Origin: Diplocarpon mali
Taxonomy: Eukaryota; Ascomycota; Leotiomycetes; Helotiales; Drepanopezizaceae
DNA: 64,000 nt
NCBI GenBank assembly: GCA_024741835.1
Contig: JAENRP010000111.1
Coordinates: 63,072 to 127,071, forward strand
Reading direction: 5' to 3'
The notes under the pieces: model-generated
Told to the model about the DNA's origin: nothing
Database searches by the model: none
Seen by the model: only the letters and a program-made list of their open reading frames with translations
Part shown: piece by piece, positions 25,700-34,593 of the stretch
Numbering within the stretch: the first letter of the stretch is position 1
Layout of the letters: each line of letters starts with the position of its first letter
Translations under genes and position numbers: made by a program

Positions 25700-26100
25700 T
25701 CTCCACCGCGTTCCTCTAACATCTATCTCCGCATCTCTGTTTCCCAAGGCGCGTCGAGGTCCGAGACTCGGACACAACACAAACACCAGTCCCCTCAAAC
25801 ACAGCGAGCAGCGGGGGCTAACACCGTCGAAGCGGCGCCGTGGGCATTGGCCGCGTGTTCACGTACGGCGGCGCGAGGACAGGCAGAGACATGCACGAGT
25901 CCATTGACATGATGGACCGGAAGCTGTGCAAGATCGAGTCGATGATGAAGACCGAGCCCGGCAGGAGGATGGCCAGCGAGGCGACGCGCAGACTGCGGGT
26001 CTTCCGGAGTTGGTGGCGCGATGAGATTGGGAGCGAGGAGACGGGACTCTGCGTCCTCGGTCCTGTTGCAGCGAAGGAAGATGCGCCGAGATCGAGGTAA
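25062..26100 (+). CDS. HD-domain metal-dependent phosphohydrolase
   Basis: The spliced protein has 254 residues from exons 25062-25395, 25470-25632 and 25833-26100. HD-domain proteins use His and Asp to bind metal and cleave phosphoesters; the substrate of this group is not known to me. The motifs are SHDFSHIKRV (H26, H30), AMLHDVGDRKY (H72, D73) and the distal DADRLDAIGAVGIGR, cut by the second intron. The C-terminal FTYGGARTGRDM and GRRMASEATRRLRVF also fit the family. The start chosen is the ATG in CACCATGG at 25062. An upstream in-frame ATG at 24831 would add 77 Ser/Arg-rich residues, perhaps a mitochondrial presequence or merely 5' UTR. The second intron (25633-25832) carries a long CT repeat next to its donor. 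The splice acceptor of intron 1 is the only phase-correct one but less certain. Confidence 0.85.
25639..25696. repeat. (CT)29 microsatellite inside an intron
   Basis: An uninterrupted run of 29 CT units begins immediately after the GTACGT 5' splice site of intron 2 of the HD-hydrolase gene. Length polymorphism is likely. Confidence 0.95.
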
Positions 26101-26818
26101 CTGGATAGGACTCCTGCCCTGCCACCATCAGCTGGCGGGACAGATAGGCACGCGCTGGGAGAGACCCCGCGTCGGCGGTATTCTCGACCCTAGAGCTGCG
26201 CGGGGAGCTCGCCGTCTCTAGATACCGTGTCGAGGTGAAGTCACTTGCGACATGCTTGGAGGTAGGTTTGGAGTTTGGGCTAGTAAAATTCACTTTTCCC
26301 TCCCCCCTATAAAAAATGCATCGAAAGAAGAAGTGTGCTACCCATGCCAGCAGACGACGGCGATCGTCCCCCTCCCAAGCATTGACATGGGGAAGAAACG
26401 ACACACCTCGATGGAACAGGACAAGATCCGAGCAACAAGCGCTTTCCTCACCTTCCAAACCCCCTCACAAGAAACCAAATGCCTCCATCTCTCCGCACGC
26501 CCATAGACCACAGCCCAGCGCACCTAGCACCTACCAGCACGCAGGACCGAAAGGCGAGCGCGTGTGCACGCCCAGCGCCCAGGTGCGGCATAGCACGTCG
26601 CGGTTAGAAGCGTCCCGCTCGAGGCGGTGTCGTCTACGAACACGGGGAGAGAGGAGGGATCTGGAGGAGAGCAAGAAGAGGGGTAGAGAGGGGGAGAGGG
26701 AGAGGGAGAGGGAGAGGGAGAGAGAGAGAGAGAGGGAGAGAGAGAGAGANNNNNNNNNNNNNNNNNNNNNNNNNNNNNNNNNNNNNNNNNNNNNNNNNNN
26801 NNNNNNNNNNNNNNAGGG

Positions 26819-26849
<31 letters not shown>

Positions 26850-27166
26850 GAGAGAGAGAGAAACCTTCCGTCGAGTTGAAAGCGAAATCTGAAGAATCTT
26901 CTTACCACTCCGCGGATGCGCGCTGATCGGGTCCGGAGGTTTCCCGTGGATGCGGTCGTGCGAGTCCCGCGAGAGCTACGCGCAGCGCCACGTTTCGCCA
27001 TCGCTGTCGCTGTCGCTGTGGTGTGTTTCCTGCATGGCCCGCGAGGGTCTCCTCCTTGGTGATTCGCTCAATCGGAGCGAGTGTATCTGCTCGTGGGGAC
27101 TTCTTCGGCTCCAGTCGGCCGTGGTATGCAATCGCACGCATCTGCTGGGAGGTCGATGCCATCATG
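26101..27166. other. intergenic region with GA-repeat block and assembly gap
   Basis: The region holds short frames without recognisable protein, then a GA/GGGA repeat block interrupted by an assembly gap. The true length of the block is unknown. The 5' end of the next gene may lie here. Confidence 0.5.
26680..26861. repeat. GA/GGGA low-complexity block with a 65-base N gap
   Basis: Purine-only GA and GGGA repeats flank a run of N at 26750-26814 on both sides. The gap is almost certainly a collapsed or unreadable continuation of the same repeat. Confidence 0.9.
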
Positions 27167-27883
27167 CTTAACCTGAGCGAGTACTACATCCTCTTCGAGC
27201 AGCTGCACAACCCCAAGGCCTTGGAGCTGCTCGGTGCACAGGTGTACGAGAACTGCAGCCGCCTCGTGCTCGCCAATGGCAACGGCACCTGCAATTACGG
27301 CCAGATGGGCGACATGACCAGGGCGAATCCCCGCTGGGTCGAGCGCAAGGGGGACGATCAAGATGGTCGCTGGGCGGAGGGCAAGCTGTTTGGGCTGTTC
27401 GCCTGGAGGAAGTGTTCTCTGGTCTACCTGAACCGGCCCAAGATGGGAGACGGGAACTTGACCGTCGCGATGGCCTCGGACGATGTCAAGGACCCGAGAG
27501 CTCGAGCCGGCACCACCCGCCACACCGTCTCCCGCATCGCCGGCACCTCCCCGACCCCGGGCCACTTCCATCATTCCACGCCCAGTATCAAGAAGATTGG
27601 GTTGGTGAAGCTCATCCGAGGCAACGAGAAGCGCCTCAAGGGACGGGCGAAAGAGCGGTTCTGGAGGAAGAGAGACGAGGCGCGGGCCAGGCTGTTCCAG
27701 GAGGCGAAGGAGGAGAGAGAAGCAACGTACCAGGCGGGATTCGCGGCGGACTTCGACGAGGCTTGGATGGCGGGGATCAGGAAGTGGGCGGTTGAGATTC
27801 CGAGGTGGGGAGACGCGGCGGCGGCGGAAGATGTTGTCGAGAGCTACCGGGGGAGGAGGAAGAGATCCGTAGTTCCGGGTTGA
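27167..27883 (+). CDS. hypothetical protein, GC-rich gene
   Basis: From the first ATG the frame codes 238 residues. The frame is also open upstream to at least 27023 without an ATG and reads plausibly (FGSSRPWYAIARICWEVDA), so an upstream exon may be missing, perhaps near the assembly gap. I do not recognise the family. The N-terminal half looks globular (LSEYYILFEQLHNPKALELL, LFGLFAWRKCSLVYLN). The C-terminal half is rich in Arg, Lys and Glu with predicted helices (RFWRKRDEARARLFQEAKEE). A 276-codon frame is open on the opposite strand across the same DNA. The plus frame is preferred because its composition is protein-like, while the antisense frame is a low-complexity Leu/Arg/Val translation. 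Confidence 0.45.
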   Translation, partial: LNLSEYYILFEQLHNPKALELLGAQVYENCSRLVLANGNGTCNYGQMGDMTRANPRWVERKGDDQDGRWAEGKLFGLFAWRKCSLVYLNRPKMGDGNLTVAMASDDVKDPRARAGTTRHTVSRIAGTSPTPGHFHHSTPSIKKIGLVKLIRGNEKRLKGRAKERFWRKRDEARARLFQEAKEEREATYQAGFAADFDEAWMAGIRKWAVEIPRWGDAAAAEDVVESYRGRRKRSVVPG

Positions 27884-28245
27884 GATGGAAAGACGCAAAG
27901 GAGGCTGAGATTCGAAAAGGGGGAGACTGCGTTACGACGATCTGGTCCATGTCTTGTAGCTGTCAACTTATCAAGCGTGAGCCGTGATGCCCCGAGGCTG
28001 ATCCCCAGGTCGAGTTTGCGCCGGTACATACCGTTGAGCTTGCCTGCGAGATATCGGGAATGGCGCGTGACGTAGCAAACAGGCGTATTCCAGGAACGGC
28101 CCAGAGATTGATTCCCAGTGCACTCGTTCAGACGATGGGATCCGTCGGTCCGGTACGTCGCATACGTGAGCAGAACACTGCCGTCGCTGTGTCCCTTGGC
28201 CGCCTCGGAGCCGCGTTTCGCGCCTTCAGGAGATTGCACAGCTCT

Positions 28246-28322
28246 GTGACCCGTGACCCGCGACCCGTGACCCGCGACCCGTGACCCGTGACCCGTGACC
28301 CGTGACCCGTCACCCGTCACCC
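28246..28322. repeat. tandem heptamer array, GTGACCC x 11
   Basis: Eleven consecutive 7-bp units run without interruption. Seven are GTGACCC, two are GCGACCC and the last two are GTCACCC. There are no spacers, so it is a simple minisatellite. Confidence 0.95.
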
Positions 28323-29073
28323 CGTTTTACCATGTATGCCCCGTTGCTCCCTCATCGCCATCCGCATCCCAGCCAGCAACGGCCGCCTCGCCAAAGCTGA
28401 ACCTCTTTTTGGCTAGAGCCAATTCCCCCGCACCGGACTCGGGAGACCAACGTCTCTCGGCGATTCGGAATCTGGTGTGGGCGTTGGAGGAAAACAACAT
28501 CGGGCGTGCGGCCGGGCGGGTGGTAGTTGGAGTGCGGGGAAGCAGCTTCATGGTCGACGGCAGGTCGACGGGAGGCACGTGGGCAACGAGGATCGGCGTT
28601 AAGCCCGGCGTCACCGCGGCGTTCTTGTCGCGAGGTTAACTCCGACGGGCACCAGTATAGAATCGGAGGCTGTTGAGCGGAGCGGAACAAGCCCGCTCTT
28701 CCCTCTCCCCCCTCTTCTCTCTCCCCTCTCCCCTCCCCCTCCCCCCATGCAGCTGAGCAGGGACGGTCGAATGGAAATCCCGATTCAGAATTCGCTGCTC
28801 TGGTGTCACGACTAACGCCGATGCCACTCGATGGGCCGACCTGATATCGCCGAAGCGGTGCTGCTCCATATCCTGCTTCCCCCCACTCTACCCAGCATCC
28901 GAGCATCGGGAGAACAAGCATCACAGAGCTCGAGGAACCGGAGAGGAGGTGGAAGCGCCGTGGATCTCTTGTCGCCTCGACCTCGGCTCCTCGACTCACT
29001 GCATTGTACCAGGAGACTGACCATCCTCTGCTCGGTGCTCTCTTGTCAGAAAGACCGAGCGAAAGAATAGATT

Positions 29074-29093
29074 GGACTGGACTGGACTGGACT
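29074..29093. repeat. GGACT pentamer x 4
   Basis: Four perfect GGACT units lie 293-312 bp upstream of the aldehyde dehydrogenase start codon. GGACT is also the core of the 17-bp repeat that follows. Confidence 0.9.
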
Positions 29094-29140
29094 GTGCACA
29101 AGCTTGAGCTTCCTTCGTAGTATGGCAAGCACCGAGTATA

Positions 29141-29208
29141 CAAGGAGTAGGACTGTACAAGGAGTAGGACTGTGCAAGGAGTAGGACTGTACAAGGAGCA
29201 GGACTGTA
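29141..29208. repeat. 17-bp tandem repeat, 4 copies, in the aldehyde dehydrogenase promoter
   Basis: Four adjacent copies of CAAGGAGTAGGACTGTA run head to tail. Copies 2 and 4 each differ at one position. The array ends 177 bp before the start codon of the aldehyde dehydrogenase gene. Confidence 0.95.
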
Positions 29209-29385
29209 CAAATACTTGGCCTACAGCTTACATATGATTCTCCCCCACCCCCGCACTTCGTCGCCACCTCGCGCCCCCTCCCCTCGCGCCCTCCATCAAC
29301 ATCGCCTCTGCGCAGACCCCATCCATCTCCCCAACTTTCATCCCACAATACCCCTCGCTCTTCTCGTCACTTTCACCCTTTCACA

Positions 29386-31012
29386 ATGACTACCATCGAA
29401 CTCTCCACGCCATCCACTGGCAAGTACACGCAACCGACAGGCTTGTAAGTATCTGCCAGCCTCTGACCCCCTCTGCACCGCCCGCGCGCGCTTTGCCGTC
29501 CGGGCTAACCTCCGTCGCCCCAGGTTCATCAACAACGAGTGGGTCGAGAGCGTCGATGGCAAGACCTTCGAGACCATCAACCCGGCCACCGAAGAGGTGA
29601 TCTGCTCGGTCTGCGAGGCCACCGAGAAAGACGTCGATATCGCCGTGGCTGCGGCTCGCAAGGCATTCGAGGGATCCTGGAGAAAGGAGACCCCCGAGAA
29701 CCGCGGCAAATACCTGGTCAACCTGGCCAACCTGATTGAGAAGAACCTCGACCTCCTCGCGGCGGTGGAGTCGCTCGACAATGGCAAGGCAATCTCGATG
29801 GCCAAGGGGGATGTCGGCGCCGTGGCGGGCTGCTTGAGATACTATGGCGGCTGGGCCGACAAGATCGAGGGCAAGGTCATCGACACAAATTCAGACACGT
29901 TCTCGTACACCAAACAAGAGCCGGTATGTGTGCTCTCCGCAGCACGAGAAGCTTGGATTGCCCATCGCTGACGCGTGCAGATTGGTGTCTGCGGTCAAAT
30001 CATCCCGTGGAACTTCCCCTTGCTCATGTGGGCATGGAAGATTGGCCCCGCTGTTGCCACTGGCAACACGGTCGTTCTCAAGACTGCGGAGCAGACTCCC
30101 CTCTCAGCTCTCGTTGCCGCTACCCTGATCAAGGAGGCGGGCTTCCCACCCGGAGTCATCAACATCATCTCTGGCTTGGGAAAGGTCGCCGGGGCTGCCA
30201 TCTCGGCGCACATGGATATTGACAAGGTCGCCTTTACGGGCTCTACCATTGTCGGTCGCCAAGTCATGAAGGCCGCTGCCGGCTCCAACCTGAAGAAGGT
30301 CACTCTCGAGCTCGGAGGCAAGTCGCCAAACATCGTCTTCAACGACGCCGATATCGAGAACGCCATCTCTTGGGTCAACTTCGGTATCTTCTTCAACCAC
30401 GGCCAGTGCTGCTGCGCTGGTTCCCGGATCTACGTCCAGTCTGGCATCTACGACAAGTTTGTCCAGCGATTCAAGGAGCGTGCCAGCGCCAACAAGGTTG
30501 GTGACCCATTCGGTGCCGATACTTTCCAGGGACCCCAGGTCTCCCAACTCCAGTACGACCGCATCATGGGATACATCCAAGAGGGCAAGAAGGAGGGTGC
30601 CACCGTGGTGACCGGCGGTGAGCGTCACGGCGACAAGGGATACTTCATCCAACCCACCATCTTCTCGAACGTCACGGAAGACATGAAGATCATGCAAGAG
30701 GAGATTTTCGGTCCCGTCTGCTCGATCGCGAAGTTTGACGGCGAGGAGGAGATTATCAAGACTGCCAACAGCTCTACCTACGGTCTCGCCTCGGCGGTCC
30801 ACACCAACAACCTCAACACCGCCATTCGTGTCGCCAATGCTCTCCGCGCCGGGACCGTCTGGGTCAACCAATATAACATGCTGCACCACCAACTGCCCTT
30901 TGGCGGGTACAAGGAGTCTGGCATCGGGCGTGAGCTGGGCGAGGCTGCGCTGTCCAACTACACTCAGACCAAGACGGTGTCTATCCGCCTGGCTGATGCT
31001 ATCTTTGGCTGA
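29386..31012 (+). CDS. aldA: aldehyde dehydrogenase, NAD(P)+-dependent (AldA type)
   Basis: The spliced protein has 496 residues from exons 29386-29444, 29524-29923 and 29981-31012. It oxidises aldehydes such as acetaldehyde to acids, and is the likely counterpart of Aspergillus AldA. The NAD-binding motif is [11 protein letters not shown], the general base is Glu 263 in TLELGGKSP, and the catalytic cysteine is the middle one of [12 protein letters not shown] (about C297). [10 protein letters not shown] and [15 protein letters not shown] are also present. Length and motif spacing fit a complete class 1/2 enzyme. A long antisense frame inside the last exon (30104-31126) is a codon-bias shadow. 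Codon use is strongly C-ending, which suggests high expression. The promoter carries two short tandem arrays. Confidence 0.95.
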
Positions 31013-32249
31013 GTTGGGGATGATGACGGTGAAAGGAATGAAAGGGAGACTTGTACAAATCAGCCTGAGACGTTGACAAATTGAATCAAATGACGACTCT
31101 GTGGCGTCGTTCGCCCATGTATGCACTCAAAAAGTGACGGCACTGCCCCTCCAGCTCCCGGAGCCAAGGCTATCTATCCCGACCCCTCCCTTATCAAAGA
31201 CCTCGGTAACGTGAAATGGCGGGGACGATTACTTACGTAGGGTGTGAGCCAGCTCGGTGCCATCGAACAGAACGTGCATCTAGTATGGCCTTGCGAAACG
31301 GCTTGCATCGCATGAATCTATCTGCAAGTAGGCGTGAGAATCCCCGAGTCGACATTCCTGTCCCCGAACATCCATTAGTAAGGCACGCGGCTTCAAACCC
31401 ATAGCAAGAGGCTCTACCCCCTTATCGATAACCGATAAGACTCGCGCCTGCAATCGACAGAGGGATGTCAACCTCCACTCCCCTGCCCCCGTCCTGGCGT
31501 CAAGCGGCACCAGAACCCAAGGCGCTGCTTGCTGCGCGCAAGCACTCGAGAAGCTCGGAGCGTGGACGGGAGGTACAGATGCTGTTAGAATATACAAGGA
31601 TTGTGCTTATGTTATCGTACCTTTTATATTACTCCTGCAGCTCCCTAGAACTCAGAATCTACACCTTTAGATTCTATCAGATGCAAAACGCGACGAGATG
31701 ATGCTCTGCTGCACGGGCGTGTCCGGGGGAACCAGGCCGTGCCCGCTTCTCCCTCACCGTCGCAAAGCGTAGCAAAGCATAGCAAAGCATAGCAAAGCAT
31801 AGCCGATAATGCGAGCGGATCTCTTGCGACGCGTCTTCTGCTTTCCCTTTCCCTTCGATCTCTTGTCGGTTGTCTCTTCCTGCTGTGGTTTCATCGTGGA
31901 AGACAGCTGTCTCGATCCCGCCCCCCTTTTCTCGGTATACCTCTGGAAATCCTCCGTCAGACCCCTCGCAAATTGTCCCTTCACCTCCACCTCTCCGCCT
32001 CCCTTCTCTCCCCTCCTCTTCCTCCTCCCCGGCACCTTCTCACAAGCCAGCAAGCAAATCACCTGGTCCGCGCTTGTAAGAAGTCACGTTTTACGTAGCT
32101 GACTGGGTGCGGCTGGTCATGTGCTACTACGCGCTAGGCAGAACCTATTGTGTTTGTTTTAGAGGAGAGCTCTACTAGAGATTTCTCCTCTTCATTTTGA
32201 ATTCTACCTACGTAGCGTACCCCTTGGGGCAGTATAGTACGTCAACCTC
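31013..32249. other. intergenic region downstream of aldehyde dehydrogenase
   Basis: No gene is recognised in this 1.2 kb stretch. It contains a 10-bp tandem repeat at 31761-31803 and a CT-rich segment near 31985-32035. Confidence 0.45.
31761..31803. repeat. 10-bp tandem repeat, about 4 copies
   Basis: The unit AGCAAAGCAT is repeated head to tail, with a first diverged copy CGCAAAGCGT and a partial last copy. Confidence 0.95.
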
Positions 32250-33700
32250 TATTCTTGTACTCCCGAGGGCCAGCCGTAACAACACCTACCACGGCGAGAA
32301 TGTCCCCTCCCACGCACACGCCCCGCCCTACGCCCTCACGCCCCTCCGGGCCTCACAGCTCGATGATGCCGACAAGGCGCACGCAATCGCTACCTCACAT
32401 CCCTCCATACGTCGCAGGAGACCCGGCCGGTGAGCGGACTGAGCGCGAACACGATTGCGAACCAGCAGCTGGAAGCGTTGGACTTGGCCGAGGAGTCTCG
32501 GCTGGGCGATGGGAGTTTGATCCAGTGAGTGGGTTTTCCTCCTAGCTTGGTCTGGAAGTGGTGCCTTCGTTTGCTGTGCAAGGAGCCAGTGGAGATGGTT
32601 TATTCTTGGATTTGAGGTTGCAATACTGACTGGCCTCGTTTTGTTGTTGTCTCGAGTGGAGACACCGGGATGCCCCTTTCTTTGCCGAGAACGGCGGGAT
32701 ATTTGTGGGCTCGGTAACCGACGTTGTTTAGATTTCCACTGGACGGGTCCCAGTATCCTAACGTCGGAACACCGGGCCCTCTGGATTACACCTATCTCTG
32801 GTAAGTCCATCAAACTTTTGCTCCAACGCTCACATGCTTTCGAATCTTCCATCGAGGAGAACGAGCTCCAAGAAGCCCGCTAAACGAAACCTCTCCCAGC
32901 ATCGCAGGACACGTGAGATGCTCCCAACACGCTATCTCTCAAGTACGTTCCTACAGCGAGCCCGCCTACGTCCTGGAAATCCAAGACACATCCGAATACT
33001 ACGCCTCGCTCCACCCGAATTTTCCATCCTCTGAAGAGACCACACTGGACTACGCAAACGCCTACGACATCTACGAGGCAGCGCTCTACCAATACCATAA
33101 CCACAGGTCTATCCATACACCCTCGGAGCTCACGACTGATGACTTGCAGATTCTGCGTAGTCTTGCTTCGGAGCAGCAGTGGTTCTCCAACACTCCTGAC
33201 GGCACAGATCGCATCAAGGCCATCGCAGGCCAGTGCGTGATGCTCCGATGTTCTGGTCACCCCGAAGCGAGCGGCTCACATAAACCCCCCCAACGCATGC
33301 TAATCTCCCGACTAGAACACTCTCCTCGCGTATCCTACAAGAGCTCTCACACAGCATCGCCTCGGGCGGTGATTACGATGAGGTGTTTCTGGAAACTCCA
33401 TAGTACCCTTCCGCGCCTCTCGTTCTCTGTATACCCGCTCCTACAGATCCCGACGACCATTCCACGCCTCGCTCGGCTCTCCTACCAACCGCTCGATGCT
33501 GGTACGCAGTACCGCGAGATGGGCACAGGAGCTTTACATAAACCGTTCGTGCGTTCCTGGCGAGAAGACAATTCGTTTATTGAGTATCCGACCCCCGTCT
33601 TGTCCCACGTGCTGCCGTTCCGTCTCATCTTCTTGCATCTCACCCTTCCTCGACCCCTTCAAGGTAAGACGACGCATCTCCCTCTCCTCTCTCAAGGGAT
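32250..33700 (+). pseudogene. decayed histidine acid phosphatase
   Basis: Fragments of a fungal histidine acid phosphatase lie in the right order but in different frames. They include YALTPLRASQL, then VSGLSANTIANQQLE, then FPLDGSQYPNVGTPGPLDY, then IAGHVRCSQHAISQV, and the diagnostic LDYANAYDIYEAALYQYHNH with DDLQILRSLASEQQW and IKAIAG. Introns 32801-32899 and 33233-33315 still have good splice sites and join conserved blocks (IKAIAGQ to TLSSRILQEL, then HSIASGG). Single-base frame changes separate the blocks near 32380 and 32725, and after IASGG the frame hits a stop at 33401. The place where the RHGxRxP motif should be reads YHGENVP, so both arginines appear lost. The downstream part is not alignable by eye. 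I infer a pseudogene. Sequencing error could explain some shifts, but hardly all of them. Confidence 0.6.
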
Positions 33701-33702
33701 TT

Positions 33703-33866
33703 AAATCATATGGATATTGTCACTGATGGGAACTCTCTAGAAAGACGTAAATCATATGAACATTGCTTCTGATAGAAACTCTCTCAAGAGATATAAATCA
33801 CATGGACATTGTCTCGAATAGAACCTCTCTTAAGATATACAAATCCCATAAACATCCAATCTGACG
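33703..33866. repeat. 46-bp tandem repeat, about 3.5 copies
   Basis: Copies start at 33703, 33749, 33795 and 33841, each with AAATCAYATGRACATTG at its head and ACTCTCT-type sequence in its second half. The spacing is exactly 46 bp, with about 75-80% identity by eye. Part of a copy also precedes 33703. The repeats abut the phosphatase relic. Confidence 0.9.
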
Positions 33867-34593
33867 AACCGCCCCTCCAGCAGCGGGCGCCGCGAGCTCG
33901 ACGCAGAAGCCGGGCCCCGACAGCTGGTAGCCCGGCGCGCGACACTACCCCGGAGACCTCGTGCGGGCAGAACAGAGGGACAGAGGATTCGGTGCAGGGC
34001 GAGCTTTACTGGGCTTTGTGCGCTGCGACTAGATGCCCGACACCTCGCGGCTGCTCGGAAGGGGCTGCTGCTGGTAGGTCAAATAGGGAGCTGGTCTTGG
34101 ATCTTGACCTTGGTTAGTCGAGCAGACCTGATTTATGTATGTATGTATGTAAATATATATATTCTTGACCTTGGCTAATCGAGCAGACCTGGTTTATGTA
34201 TATATAGATATATTTATATACATGCTTTTCCGCTTCGCGCTCGTCTCGGCTTGGCTTGGCTGTTTTCCGGCCGCATAGAGGGATCGACTCTAGCGACGTC
34301 GAGGAGACTCCGTCGCCTTCGCAGCCTCGCAACGCCACGAGACATCGGGCTTCTGTGATTCTGTCCCTGGCGGCGCGCGCCGTCAGGCTTGTCGAGTTGC
34401 GCCGAGAATGTATGGGTGCCGTCGTTGAGGCGGCCATCTACGCGTGGCCGTGCCGTGCCGGTGTTGACAAGAGGAGTCTGCTTATCACGATGCGGCCACA
34501 ACCCAACCCAANCCCCCTCGCTCGTGCTGCGTGCCAAAAGCACCCCGTCTCACCCCTCTCCACGCATCTTCCGCTCGCGGGCAGTTCTTCTCC
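33867..34593. other. intergenic region with short repeats and one N
   Basis: This region lies beyond the 3' end of the bHLH gene. It holds a duplicated AT-rich segment (34102-34225) and an ambiguous base at 34512. Frames open across 34256-34999 are mostly antisense to the bHLH gene and are rejected. Confidence 0.5.
34102..34225. repeat. direct repeat with 61-bp period plus ATGT/AT microsatellite
   Basis: The segment TCTTGACCTTGGYTARTCGA, followed by GCAGACCTGRTTTATGTAT, occurs at 34102 and again at 34163. Each copy runs into a GTAT/TATA simple repeat. Confidence 0.9.

Larger units (their letters stand above)
27884..29385. other. repeat-rich region upstream of the aldehyde dehydrogenase gene
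   Basis: This 1.5 kb stretch holds a heptamer array, a pentamer array and a 17-bp array. Long frames on either strand, such as 28352-29194 on the minus strand, are low complexity and partly translate these repeats. I call no gene here. Confidence 0.5.

Noticed and set aside
26316..27001. Frames running through the N gap (Glu/Arg or Ser/Leu dipeptide runs)
   Set aside because: They are translations of the GA repeat with unknown residues.
28246..28322. Heptamer array considered as CRISPR-like
   Set aside because: The units are contiguous with no spacers and the genome is fungal.
28352..29194. 280-codon minus-strand frame
   Set aside because: It starts inside the 17-bp promoter repeat (repeated SPTPC/TVLLLVQSY units) and translates low-complexity DNA.
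30104..31126. 340-codon minus-strand frame inside the aldehyde dehydrogenase gene
   Set aside because: It is an antisense shadow caused by C/G-ending codons of the real gene; its translation has no family features.
32913..33704. 263-codon frame taken as an intact gene
   Set aside because: Only its first third matches the phosphatase family; the rest runs through an intron and out of the conserved frame.
33703..33866. 46-bp repeats considered as CRISPR or origin iterons
   Set aside because: They abut without spacers and diverge along their whole length; they are a minisatellite.
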